A stretch of 64,000 bases of DNA, from the NCBI RefSeq assembly GCF_051020955.1, contig NW_027476281.1, positions 124,001 to 188,000 on the forward strand, given 5' to 3'. This DNA comes from Megalopta genalis (lineage: Eukaryota > Arthropoda > Insecta > Hymenoptera > Halictidae). Shown here piece after piece: positions 25,205-38,930 of the stretch (its first letter is position 1; each line of letters starts with the position of its first letter). The translations under genes and the position numbers were made by a program. A model generated the notes under the pieces. The model had not been told where the DNA came from, searched no databases, and saw only the letters and a list, made by a program, of their open reading frames with translations.

Positions 25205-27920
25205 TTTCGCATGGATTAGAAGCTAACTCGCTTGTTCCGCTTCCAGTTAATGCTCAATCATTTATATCGCAAGTATTTGAAGCTGAATCATTTGGTTCGC
25301 ATGGATTTGAAGCTAACTCGCATGTTTCGCTTCCAGTTGGAGCTAAATCATTTATATCGCTGGTATTTGAAGCTAAATCATTTGTTTCGCATTTATTTGA
25401 AGCTAATCTTTCTTCTCCGCATTGATTTGAAGCTAAATTATTTGTTTCGCCCGGATTTGAAGCTAACTCGCCTGTTTCGCTCCCAATTGGAGCTAAGTCA
25501 TTTAAATCGCAAGTATTTGAAGCTAAATCATTTGTTTCGCATGGATGAGAAGCTAACTCGCTTGATTCGCATCTAGTTGAAGTTAAATCATTTATATCGC
25601 AAGTATTTGAAGCTAAATCATTTGTTTCGCATGGATTAGAATCTAACTCGCTTGTTTCGCTTCCAGTTGAAGCTATATCATTTATATCGCTAGTATTTGA
25701 AACTAAATCATTTGTTTCGCATGGATTTGAAGCTAAACCTTCTACTTCGCATTGATTTGATCCTAAGTCATGTGTTTCGAATGAATGTGAAGCTAACTCG
25801 TTTGTATCGCATGCATGTGAAGCTATATCGTTTATATCGCAAGTATTTGAAGCTAAATCATTCGTTTCGCATGGATTAGAAGCTAACTCGCTTGTTTCGC
25901 TTCCAGTTGAAGCTTAATCATTTATATCGCTAGTATTTGAAGTTAAATCATTTTTTTTACATGGATTTGAAGCTAAACCTTCTACTTCGTGTTCCTTTGA
26001 AGACAAATCATGTGTTTCGCATGGATTTGAATCTAACTCGCTTGTTTCGCTTCCAGTTGAAGCTATATCATTCATATCGCTAGTATTTGAAGCTGAATCA
26101 TTTGTTTCGCATGGATTTGAAGCTGAACCATCTACTAGGCATTGAGTTGAAGCTAAATCATGTGTTTCGAATGACTGTGAAGCTAACTCGTTTGTTTCGC
26201 TTGCGTTTGAAGCTATATCGTTTATATCGCAAGTATTTGAAGCTAAATCATTTATTTCGCATGCATTTGAAGCTAAATCTTCTACTTCGCATTGATTTGA
26301 AGATAAATCATGTGTTTCGCATGGATTTGAATCTAACTCGATTGTTTCGCATGCAGTTGATGCTAAATCATTTATATCGCAAGTATTTGAAGCTAAATCA
26401 TTTGTTTCGAATGGATTTGAAGCTAAACCTTCTTCTTCGCATTGATTTGAAGCTAAATCATGTGTTTCCAATGAATGTGAAGCTAACTCGTTTGTTTGGC
26501 ATGCATTTGAAGCTATATCGTTCATATCGCAAGTATTTGAAGCTAAATCTTTTTTTTCGCATGGATTAGAAGCTAACTCGCTTGTTCCGCTTCCAGTTAA
26601 TGCTCAATCATTTATATCGCAAGTATTTGAAGCTGAATCATTTGGTTCGCATGGATTTGAAGCTAACTCGCATGTTTCGCTTCCAGTTGGAGCTAAATCA
26701 TTTATATCGCTGGTATTTGAAGCTAAATCATTTGTTTCGCATTTATTTGAAGCTAATCTTTCTTCTCCGCATTGATTTGAAGCTAAATTATTTGTTTCGC
26801 CCGGATTTGAAGCTAACTCGCCTGTTTCGCTCCCAATTGGAGCTAAGTCATTTAAATCGCAAGTATTTGAAGCTAAATCATTTGTTTCGCATGGATGAGA
26901 AGCTAACTCGCTTGATTCGCATCTAGTTGAAGTTAAATCATTTATATCGCAAGTATTTGAAGCTAAATCATTTGTTTCGCATGGATTAGAATCTAACTCG
27001 CTTGTTTCGCTTCCAGTTGAAGCTATATCATTTATATCGCTAGTATTTGAAACTAAATCATTTGTTTCGCATGGATTTGAAGCTAAACCTTCTACTTCGC
27101 ATTGATTTGATCCTAAGTCATGTGTTTCGAATGAATGTGAAGCTAACTCGCTTGATTCGCATCTAGTTGAAGTTAAATCATTTATATCGCAAGTATTTGA
27201 AGCTAAATCATTCGTTTCGCATGGATTAGAAGCTAACTCGCTTGTTTCGCTTCCAGTTGAAGCTTAATCATTTATATCGCTAGTATTTGAAGTTAAATCA
27301 TTTTTTTTACATGGATTTGAAGCTAAACCTTCTACTTCGTGTTCCTTTGAAGACAAATCATGTGTTTCGCATGGATTTGAATCTAACTCGCTTGTTTCGC
27401 TTCCAGTTGAAGCTATATCATTCATATCGCTAGTATTTGAAGCTGAATCATTTGTTTCGCATGGATTTGAAGCTGAACCATCTACTAGGCATTGAGTTGA
27501 AGCTAAATCATGTGTTTCGAATGACTGTGAAGCTAACTCGTTTGTTTCGCTTGCGTTTGAAGCTATATCGTTTATATCGCAAGTATTTGAAGCTAAATCA
27601 TTTATTTCGCATGCATTTGAAGCTAAATCTTCTACTTCGCATTGATTTGAAGATAAATCATGTGTTTCGCATGGATTTGAATCTAACTCGATTGTTTCGC
27701 ATGCAGTTGATGCTAAATCATTTATATCGCAAGTATTTGAAGCTAAATCATTTGTTTCGAATGGATTTGAAGCTAAACCTTCTTCTTCGCATTGATTTGA
27801 AGCTAAATCATGTGTTTCCAATGAATGTGAAGCTAACTCGTTTGTTTGGCATGCATTTGAAGCTATATCGTTCATATCGCAAGTATTTGAAGCTAAATCT
27901 TTTTTTTCGCATGGATTAGA
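25205..27920. repeat. 1,350-bp tandem duplication
   Basis: Bases 25,205-26,570 match 26,555-27,920 at an offset of 1,350 bp, which is nine 150-bp units. The copies agree closely apart from a short patch at about 27,151-27,180 where the second copy carries the alleles cttgattcgcatctag instead of tttgtatcgcatgcatg. The duplication starts just downstream of the inverted repeat. Confidence 0.85.
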
Positions 27921-29328
27921 ATCTAACTCGCTTGTATCGCTTCCAATTGAAGCTAAATCATTTATAACGCAAGTATTTGAAGCTAAATCATTTATTTCGC
28001 ATGCATTTGAAGCTATGTCGTTTATATCGCAAGTATTTGAAGCTAAATCATTCGTTTCGCATGGATTTGAAGCTAACTCGCATGTTTCGCTTCCAGTTGG
28101 AGCTAAATCATTTATATCGCTGGTATTTGAAGCTAAATCATTTTTTCGCATGGATTTGAAGCTAAACCTTCTACTTCGCGTTGCTTTGTAGATAAATCAT
28201 GTGTTTCGCATGGATTTGAAGCTAACTCGCTTGTTCCACTTCCAGTTGAATCTAAATCATTTATATCGCAAGTATTTGATCTAAATCTTTTTTTTCGCAT
28301 GGATTAGAAGCTAACTCGCTCGTTTCGCTTCCAGATGATGCTAAATCATTTATATCGCTAGTACTTGAAGGTAAATCATTTGTTTCGCATGGATTTGAAG
28401 CTAAACCTTCTACTTCGCATGGATTTGAAGATAAATCATGTGTTTCGAATGACTGTGAAGCTAACTCGTTTGTTTCGCATGCATTTGAAGCTATAACGTT
28501 TATATCGCAAGTATTTGAAGCTAAATCATTTGTTTCGCATGGATTTGAAGCTAAAACTTCTACTCGGCATTGATTTAAATCTAAATCTCGTTTTTCGCAT
28601 TGATTTGAATCTAGCTTGTTTGTTTCGTATGCAGTTGAATCTAAATCAATTATATGGCAAGTATTTGGAGCAAAATCATTTGTTTCGCATGGATTTGAAG
28701 CTAAACCTTCTACATCGCGTTGCTTTGAAGATAAATCATGTGTTTCGCATGGATTTGAATCTAACTCGATTGTTTCTCATGCAGTTGAAGCTAAATCATT
28801 TATATTGCAAGTATTTGAAGCTAAATCATTTGTTTCGCATCGTTTTGAAGTTAAACCTTCTACTTAGCATTGATTTGAACCTAAGTCATGTGTTTCGAAT
28901 GAATGTGAAGCTAACTCGTTTGTATCGCATGCATTTGAAGCTATATCGTTTATATCGCAAGTATTTGATGCTATATCATTTGTTTCGAATGGATTTGTAG
29001 CTAAAACTTCTACTCCGGATTGATTTAAATCTAAATCTCGTTTTTCGCATGGATTTTAATCTAACTTGTTTGTTTCTCATGCAGTTGAAGCTAAATCATT
29101 TATATCGCAAGTATTTGAAGTAAAATAATTTGTTTCGCTTGGATTTGAAGCTAAACCTTCTTCATCGCATTGATTTGAAGCTAAATCATGTGTTACGAAT
29201 GAATGTGAATCTAACTCGTTTGTTCCGCATGCATTTGAAGCTATATCGTTTATATCGCAAGTATTTGAAGCTAAATCATTCGTTTCGCATGGATTAGAAG
29301 CTAACTCGCTTGTTTCGCTTCCAGTTGA
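27563..29328. repeat. 1,766-bp block, also at 31,730-33,495
   Basis: The match to 31,730-33,495 has a constant offset of 4,167 bp. The block holds three amplified 1-bp deletions: cattttttcg near 28,138, tttgatctaaat near 28,277 and gaagtaaaataat near 29,119. It ends near 29,328 where gttgaagcttaatc in one copy faces gttaatgctcaatc in the other. Confidence 0.82.
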
Positions 29329-31597
29329 AGCTTAATCATATATATCGCTAGTATTTGAAGTTAAATCATTTGTTTTACATGGATTTGAAGCTAAACCTTC
29401 TACTTCGTATTCCTTTGAAGCTAAGTCATGTGTATCGCATGGATTTGAAGCTAACTCGCTTGTTTCGCTTCCAGTTAATGCTAAATCATTTATATCGCAA
29501 GTATTTGAAGCTGAATCATTTGGTTCGCATGGATTTGAAGCTAACTCGCTTGTTTCGCTTCCAGTTGAAGCTATATCATTCATATCGCTGGTATTTGAAG
29601 CTAAATCATTTCTTTCGCATTTATTTGAAGCTAATCTTACTTCTCCGCATTGATTTGAAGCTACATTATTTGTTTCGCCCGGATTTGAAGCTAACTCGCC
29701 TGTTTCGCTCCCAATTGGAGCTAAGTCATTTAAATCGCAAGTATTTGGAGCTAAATCATTTGTTTCGCATGGATGAGAAGCTAACTCGCTTGATTCGCAT
29801 CTAGTTGAAGTTAAATCATTTATATCGCAAGTATTTGAAGCTAAATCATTTGTTTCGCATGGATTAGAATCTAACTCGCTTGTTTCGCTTCCAGTTGAAG
29901 CTATATCATTTATATCGCTAGTATTTGAAACTAAATCATTTGTTTCGCATGGATTTGAAGCTAAACCTTCTACTTCGCATTGATTTGATCCTAAGTCATG
30001 TGTTTCGAATGAATGTGAAGCTAACTCGTTTGTATCGCATGCATGTGAAGCTATATCGTTTATATCGCAAGTATTTGAAGCTAAATCATTCGTTTCGCAT
30101 GGATTAGAAGCTAACTCGCTTGTTTCGCTTCCAGTTGAAGCTTAATCATTTATATCGCTAGTATTTGAAGTTAAATCATTTTTTTTACATGGATTTGAAG
30201 CTAAACCTTCTACTTCGTGTTCCTTTGAAGACAAATCATGTGTTTCGCATGGATTTGAATCTAACTCGCTTGTTTCGCTTCCAGTTGAAGCTATATCATT
30301 CATATCGCTAGTATTTGAAGCTGAATCATTTGTTTCGCATGGATTTGAAGCTGAACCATCTACTAGGCATTGAGTTCAAGCTAAATCATGTGTTTCGAAT
30401 GACTGTGAAGCTAACTCGTTTGTTTCCCTTCGTTTGAAGCTATATCGTTTATATCGCAAGTATTTGAAGCTAAATCACTTGTTTCGCATGGATTAGAAGC
30501 TAACTCGCTTGTTCCGCTTCCAGTTAATGCTCAATCATTTATATCGCAAGTATTTGAAGCTGAATCATTTGGTTCGCATGGATTTGAAGCTAACTCGCAT
30601 GTTTCGCTTCCAGTTGGAGCTAAATCATTTATATCGCTGGTATTTGAAGCTAAATCATTTGTTTCGCATTTATTTGAAGCTAATCTTTCTTCTCCGCATT
30701 GATTTGAAGCTAAATTATTTGTTTCGCCCGGATTTGAAGCTAACTCGCCTGTTTCGCTCCCAATTGGAGCTAAGTCATTTAAATCGCAAGTATTTGAAGC
30801 TAAATCATTTGTTTCGCATGGATGAGAAGCTAACTCGCTTGATTCGCATCTAGTTGAAGTTAAATCATTTATATCGCAAGTATTTGAAGCTAAATCATTT
30901 GTTTCGCATGGATTAGAATCTAACTCGCTTGTTTCGCTTCCAGTTGAAGCTATATCATTTATATCGCTAGTATTTGAAACTAAATCATTTGTTTCGCATG
31001 GATTTGAAGCTAAACCTTCTACTTCGCATTGATTTGATCCTAAGTCATGTGTTTCGAATGAATGTGAAGCTAACTCGTTTGTATCGCATGCATGTGAAGC
31101 TATATCGTTTATATCGCAAGTATTTGAAGCTAAATCATTCGTTTCGCATGGATTAGAAGCTAACTCGCTTGTTTCGCTTCCAGTTGAAGCTTAATCATTT
31201 ATATCGCTAGTATTTGAAGATAAATCATTTTTTTTACATGGATTTGAAGCTAAACCTTCTACTTCGTGTTCCTTTGAAGACAAATCATGTGTTTCGCATG
31301 GATTTGAATCTAACTCGCTTGTTTCGCTTCCAGTTGAAGCTATATCATTCATATCGCTAGTATTTGAAGCTGAATCATTTGTTTCGCATGGATTTGAAGC
31401 TGAACCATCTACTAGGCATTGAGTTGAAGCTAAATCATGTGTTTCGAATGACTGTGAAGCTAACTCGTTTGTTTCGCTTGCGTTTGAAGCTATATCGTTT
31501 ATATCGCAAGTATTTGAAGCTAAATCACTTGTTTCGCATGGATTAGAAGCTAACTCGCTTGTTTCGCTCCCAGTTGAAGCTATATCATTCATATCGC
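28140..31597. repeat. About 3.46-kb segment re-used at 33,625-37,080
   Basis: The match holds at an offset that falls stepwise from 5,485 to 5,483 bp because the second copy lost single bases at cgcttcagtt (34,953) and tttattgaag (36,156). It ends at 31,597 and 37,080, where ctagtattt becomes caagtattt. With the 1,163-bp and 1,766-bp matches it shows that 24-37 kb is built from a small set of blocks copied in different combinations. Confidence 0.8.
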
Positions 31598-32281
31598 TAG
31601 TATTTGAAGCTAAATCATTTGTTTCGCATGGATTTAAGGCTAATCCTTCTTCTTCGCATTGATTTGATGCTAAATCATGTGTTTCGCATGGATTTGAATC
31701 TAACTCGAATGTTTCGCATGCAGTTGAAGCTAAATCATTTATATCGCAAGTATTTGAAGCTAAATCATTTATTTCGCATGCATTTGAAGCTAAATCTTCT
31801 ACTTCGCATTGATTTGAAGATAAATCATGTGTTTCGCATGGATTTGAATCTAACTCGATTGTTTCGCATGCAGTTGATGCTAAATCATTTATATCGCAAG
31901 TATTTGAAGCTAAATCATTTGTTTCGAATGGATTTGAAGCTAAACCTTCTTCTTCGCATTGATTTGAAGCTAAATCATGTGTTTCCAATGAATGTGAAGC
32001 TAACTCGTTTGTTTGGCATGCATTTGAAGCTATATCGTTCATATCGCAAGTATTTGAAGCTAAATCTTTTTTTTCGCATGGATTAGAAGCTAACTCGCTT
32101 GTATCGCTTCCAATTGAAGCTAAATCATTTATAACGCAAGTATTTGAAGCTAAATCATTTATTTCGCATGCATTTGAAGCTATGTCGTTTATATCGCAAG
32201 TATTTGAAGCTAAATCATTCGTTTCGCATGGATTTGAAGCTAACTCGCATGTTTCGCTTCCAGTTGGAGCTAAATCATTTA

Positions 32282-34813
32282 TATCGCTGGTATTTGAAGC
32301 TAAATCATTTTTTCGCATGGATTTGAAGCTAAACCTTCTACTTCGCGTTGCTTTGTAGATAAATCATGTGTTTCGCATGGATTTGAAGCTAACTCGCTTG
32401 TTCCACTTCCAGTTGAATCTAAATCATTTATATCGCAAGTATTTGATCTAAATCTTTTTTTTCGCATGGATTAGAAGCTAACTCGCTCGTTTCGCTTCCA
32501 GATGATGCTAAATCATTTATATCGCTAGTACTTGAAGGTAAATCATTTGTTTCGCATGGATTTGAAGCTAAACCTTCTACTTCGCATGGATTTGAAGATA
32601 AATCATGTGTTTCGAATGACTGTGAAGCTAACTCGTTTGTTTCGCATGCATTTGAAGCTATAACGTTTATATCGCAAGTATTTGAAGCTAAATCATTTGT
32701 TTCGCATGGATTTGAAGCTAAAACTTCTACTCGGCATTGATTTAAATCTAAATCTCGTTTTTCGCATTGATTTGAATCTAGCTTGTTTGTTTCGTATGCA
32801 GTTGAATCTAAATCAATTATATGGCAAGTATTTGGAGCAAAATCATTTGTTTCGCATGGATTTGAAGCTAAACCTTCTACATCGCGTTGCTTTGAAGATA
32901 AATCATGTGTTTCGCATGGATTTGAATCTAACTCGATTGTTTCTCATGCAGTTGAAGCTAAATCATTTATATTGCAAGTATTTGAAGCTAAATCATTTGT
33001 TTCGCATCGTTTTGAAGTTAAACCTTCTACTTAGCATTGATTTGAACCTAAGTCATGTGTTTCGAATGAATGTGAAGCTAACTCGTTTGTATCGCATGCA
33101 TTTGAAGCTATATCGTTTATATCGCAAGTATTTGATGCTATATCATTTGTTTCGAATGGATTTGTAGCTAAAACTTCTACTCCGGATTGATTTAAATCTA
33201 AATCTCGTTTTTCGCATGGATTTTAATCTAACTTGTTTGTTTCTCATGCAGTTGAAGCTAAATCATTTATATCGCAAGTATTTGAAGTAAAATAATTTGT
33301 TTCGCTTGGATTTGAAGCTAAACCTTCTTCATCGCATTGATTTGAAGCTAAATCATGTGTTACGAATGAATGTGAATCTATCTCGTTTGTTCCGCATGCA
33401 TTTGAAGCTATATCGTTTATATCGCAAGTATTTGAAGCTAAATCATTCGTTTCGCATGGATTAGAAGCTAACTCGCTTGTTTCGCTTCCAGTTAATGCTC
33501 AATCATTTATATCGCAAGTATTTGAAGCTGAATAATTTGGTTCGCATGGATTTGAAGCTAACTCGCATGTTTCGCTTCCAGTTGGAGCTAAATCATTTAT
33601 ATCGCTGGTATTTGAAGCTAAATCATTTTTTCGCATGGATTTGAAGCTAAACCTTCTACTTCGCGTTGCTTTGTAGATAAATCATGTGTTTCGCATGGAT
33701 TTGAAGCTAACTCGCTTGTTCCACTTCCAGTTGAATCTAAATCATTTATATCGCAAGTATTTGATCTAAATCTTTTTTTTCGCATGGATTAGAAGCTAAC
33801 TCGCTCGTTTCGCTTCCAGATGATGCTAAATCATTTATATCGCTAGTACTTGAAGGTAAATCATTTGTTTCGCATGGATTTGAAGCTAAACCTTCTACTT
33901 CGCATGGATTTGAAGATAAATCATGTGTTTCGAATGACTGTGAAGCTAACTCGTTTGTTTCGCATGCATTTGAAGCTATAACGTTTATATCGCAAGTATT
34001 TGAAGCTAAATCATTTGTTTCGCATGGATTTGAAGCTAAAACTTCTACTCGGCATTGATTTAAATCTAAATCTCGTTTTTCGCATTGATTTGAATCTAGC
34101 TTGTTTGTTTCGTATGCAGTTGAATCTAAATCAATTATATGGCAAGTATTTGGAGCAAAATCATTTGTTTCGCATGGATTTGAAGCTAAACCTTCTACAT
34201 CGCGTTGCTTTGAAGATAAATCATGTGTTTCGCATGGATTTGAATCTAACTCGATTGTTTCTCATGCAGTTGAAGCTAAATCATTTATATTGCAAGTATT
34301 TGAAGCTAAATCATTTGTTTCGCATCGTTTTGAAGTTAAACCTTCTACTTAGCATTGATTTGAACCTAAGTCATGTGTTTCGAATGAATGTGAAGCTAAC
34401 TCGTTTGTATCGCATGCATTTGAAGCTATATCGTTTATATCGCAAGTATTTGATGCTATATCATTTGTTTCGAATGGATTTGTAGCTAAAACTTCTACTC
34501 CGGTTTGATTTAAATCTAAATCTCGTTTTTCGCATGGATTTTAATCTAACTTGTTTGTTTCTCATGCAGTTGAAGCTAAATCATTTATATCGCAAGTATT
34601 TGAAGTAAAATAATTTGTTTCGCTTGGATTTGAAGCTAAACCTTCTTCATCGCATTGATTTGAAGCTAAATCATGTGTTACGAATGAATGTGAATCTATC
34701 TCGTTTGTTCCGCATGCATTTGAAGCTATATCGTTTATATCGCAAGTATTTGAAGCTAAATCATTCGTTTCGCATGGATTAGAAGCTAACTCGCTTGTTT
34801 CGCTTCCAGTTGA
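32282..34813. repeat. 1.2-kb block repeated at a 1,318-bp offset
   Basis: Bases 32,282-33,495 match 33,600-34,813. The offset is 44 monomers minus 2 bp. The copies share the gaatctatctcg variant (33,375 and 34,693), which the copy at 29,208 lacks, so these two are each other's closest relatives. Confidence 0.8.
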
Positions 34814-37080
34814 AGCTTAATCATATATATCGCTAGTATTTGAAGTTAAATCATTTGTTTTACATGGATTTGAAGCTAAACCTTCTACTTCGTATTCCTT
34901 TGAAGCTAAGTCATGTGTATCGCATGGATTTGAAGCTAACTCGCTTGTTTCGCTTCAGTTAATGCTAAATCATTTATATCGCAAGTATTTGAAGCTGAAT
35001 CATTTGGTTCGCATGGATTTGAAGCTAACTCGCTTGTTTCGCTTCCAGTTGAAGCTATATCATTCATATCGCTGGTATTTGAAGCTAAATCATTTCTTTC
35101 GCATTTATTTGAAGCTAATCTTTCTTCTCCGCATTGATTTGAAGCTAAATTATTTGTTTCGCCCGGATTTGAAGCTAACTCGCCTGTTTCGCTCCCAATT
35201 GGAGCTAAGTCATTTAAATCGCAAGTATTTGGAGCTAAATCATTTGTTTCGCATGGATGAGAAGCTAACTCGCTTGATTCGCATCTAGTTGAAGTTAAAT
35301 CATTTATATCGCAAGTATTTGAAGCTAAATCATTTGTTTCGCATGGATTAGAATCTAACTCGCTTGTTTCGCTTCCAGTTGAAGCTATATCATTTATATC
35401 GCTAGTATTTGAAACTAAATCATTTGTTTCGCATGGATTTGAAGCTAAACCTTCTACTTCGCATTGATTTGATCCTAAGTCATGTGTTTCGAATGAATGT
35501 GAAGCTAACTCGTTTGTATCGCATGCATGTGAAGCTATATCGTTTATATCGCAAGTATTTGAAGCTAAATCATTCGTTTCGCATGGATTAGAAGCTAACT
35601 CGCTTGTTTCGCTTCCAGTTGAAGCTTAATCATTTATATCGCTAGTATTTGAAGTTAAATCATTTTTTTTACATGGATTTGAAGCTAAACCTTCTACTTC
35701 GTGTTCCTTTGAAGACAAATCATGTGTTTCGCATGGATTTGAATCTAACTCGCTTGTTTCGCTTCCAGTTGAAGCTATATCATTCATATCGCTAGTATTT
35801 GAAGCTGAATCATTTGTTTCGCATGGATTTGAAGCTGAACCATCTACTAGGCATTGAGTTCAAGCTAAATCATGTGTTTCGAATGACTGTGAAGCTAACT
35901 CGTTTGTTTCCCTTCGTTTGAAGCTATATCGTTTATATCGCAAGTATTTGAAGCTAAATCACTTGTTTCGCATGGATTAGAAGCTAACTCGCTTGTTCCG
36001 CTTCCAGTTAATGCTCAATCATTTATATCGCAAGTATTTGAAGCTGAATCATTTGGTTCGCATGGATTTGAAGCTAACTCGCATGTTTCGCTTCCAGTTG
36101 GAGCTAAATCATTTATATCGCTGGTATTTGAAGCTAAATCATTTGTTTCGCATTTATTGAAGCTAATCTTTCTTCTCCGCATTGATTTGAAGCTAAATTA
36201 TTTGTTTCGCCCGGATTTGAAGCTAACTCGCCTGTTTCGCTCCCAATTGGAGCTAAGTCATTTAAATCGCAAGTATTTGAAGCTAAATCATTTGTTTCGC
36301 ATGGATGAGAAGCTAACTCGCTTGATTCGCATCTAGTTGAAGTTAAATCATTTATATCGCAAGTATTTGAAGCTAAATCATTTGTTTCGCATGGATTAGA
36401 ATCTAACTCGCTTGTTTCGCTTCCAGTTGAAGCTATATCATTTATATCGCTAGTATTTGAAACTAAATCATTTGTTTCGCATGGATTTGAAGCTAAACCT
36501 TCTACTTCGCATTGATTTGATCCTAAGTCATGTGTTTCGAATGAATGTGAAGCTAACTCGTTTGTATCGCATGCATGTGAAGCTATATCGTTTATATCGC
36601 AAGTATTTGAAGCTAAATCATTCGTTTCGCATGGATTAGAAGCTAACTCGCTTGTTTCGCTTCCAGTTGAAGCTTAATCATTTATATCGCTAGTATTTGA
36701 AGATAAATCATTTTTTTTACATGGATTTGAAGCTAAACCTTCTACTTCGTGTTCCTTTGAAGACAAATCATGTGTTTCGCATGGATTTGAATCTAACTCG
36801 CTTGTTTCGCTTCCAGTTGAAGCTATATCATTCATATCGCTAGTATTTGAAGCTGAATCATTTGTTTCGCATGGATTTGAAGCTGAACCATCTACTAGGC
36901 ATTGAGTTGAAGCTAAATCATGTGTTTCGAATGACTGTGAAGCTAACTCGTTTGTTTCGCTTGCGTTTGAAGCTATATCGTTTATATCGCAAGTATTTGA
37001 AGCTAAATCACTTGTTTCGCATGGATTAGAAGCTAACTCGCTTGTTTCGCTCCCAGTTGAAGCTATATCATTCATATCGC

Positions 37081-38930
37081 AAGTATTTGAAGCTAAATCA
37101 TTCGTTTCGCATGGATTTGAAGCTAACTCGCATGTTTCGCTTCCAGTTGGAGCTAAATCATTTATATCGCTGGTATTTGAAGCTAAATCATTTTTTCGCA
37201 TGGATTTGAAGCTAAACCTTCTACTTCGCGTTGCTTTGTAGATAAATCATGTGTTTCGCATGGATTTGAATCTAACTCGAATGTTTCGCATGCAGTTGAA
37301 GCTAAATCATTTATAACGCAAGTATTTGAAGCTAAATCATTTATTTCGCATGCATTTGAAGCTAAATCTTCTACTTCGCATTGATTTGAAGATAAATCAT
37401 GTGTTTCGCATGGATTTGAATCTAACTCGATTGTTTCGCATGCAGTTGATGCTAAATCATTTATATCGCAAGTATTTGAAGCTAAATCATTTGTTTCGAA
37501 TGGATTTGAAGCTAAACCTTCTTCTTCTATTGATTTGAAGCTAAATCATGTGTTTCGAATGAATGTGAAGCTAACTCGTTTGTTTGGCATGCATTTGAAG
37601 CTATATCGTTTATATCGCAAGTATTTGAAGCTAAATCTTTTTTTTCGCATGGATTAGAAGCTAACTCGCTTGTATCGCTTCCAATTGAAGCTAAATCATT
37701 TATAACGCAAGTATTTGAAGCTAAATCATTTATTTCGCATGCATTTGAAGCTATGTCGTTATATCGCAAGTATTTGAAGCTAAATCATTCGTTTCGCATG
37801 GATTTGAAGCTAACTCGCTTGTTCCACTTCCAGTTGAATCTAAATCATTTATATCGCAAGTATTTGATCTAAATCTTTTTTTTCGCATGGATTAGAAGCT
37901 AACTCGCTCGTTTCGCTTCCAGATGATGCTAAATCATTTATATCGCTAGTACTTGAAGGTAAATCATTTGTTTCGCATGGATTTGAAGCTAAACCTTCTA
38001 CTTCGCATGGATTTGAAGATAAATCATGTGTTTCGAATGACTGTGAAGCTAACTCGTTTGTTTCGCATGCATTTGAAGCTATAACGTTTATATCGCAAGT
38101 ATTTGAAGCTAAATCATTTGTTTCGCATGGATTTGAAGCTAAAACTTCTACTCGGCATTGATTTAAATCTAAATCTCGTTTTCGCATTAATTTGAATCTA
38201 GCTTGTTTGTTTCGTATGCAGTTGAATCTAAATCAATTATATGGCAAGTATTTGAAGCAAATTCATTTGTTTCGCATGGATTTGAAGCTAAACCTTCTAC
38301 ATCGCGTTGCTTTGAAGATAAATCATGTGTTTCGCATGGATTTGAATCTAACTCGATTGTTTCTCATGCAGATGAAGCTAAATCATTTATATTGCAAGTA
38401 TTTGAAGTTAAATCATTTGTTTCGCATCGTTTTGAAGTTAAACCTTCTACTTAGCATTGATTTGAACCTAAGTCATGTGTTTCGAATGAATGTGAAGCTC
38501 ACTCGTTTGTATCGCATGCATTTGAAGCTATATCGTTTATATCGCAAGTATTTGATGCTATATCATTTGTTTCGAATGGATTTGTAGCTAAAACTTCTAC
38601 TCCGCATTGATTTAAATCTAAATCTCGTTTTTCGCATGGATTTTAATCTAACTTGTTTGTTTCTCATGCAGTTGAATCTAAATCATTTATATCGCAAGTA
38701 TTTGAAGTAAAATAATTTGTTTCGCTTGGATTTGAAGCTAAACCTTCTTCATCGCATTGATTTGAAACTAAATCATGTGTTACGAATGAATGTGAATCTA
38801 ACTCGTTTGTTCCGCATGCATTTGAAGCTATATCGTTTATATCGCAAGTATTTGAAGCTAAATCATTCGTTTCGCATGGATTAGAAGCTAACTCGCTTGT
38901 TTCGCTTCCAGTTGAAGCTTAATCATTTAT
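37081..38930. repeat. Mosaic array segment with small deletions
   Basis: This stretch joins pieces seen elsewhere. Bases 37,190-37,520 resemble 31,680-31,940 and 40,307-40,600. Bases 37,830-38,720 resemble 28,240-29,140. It carries its own single- or few-base losses, such as cttcttctattg near 37,520, gctatgtcgttatatcg near 37,750 and ctcgttttcgcatt near 38,176. No gene is visible. Confidence 0.7.
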
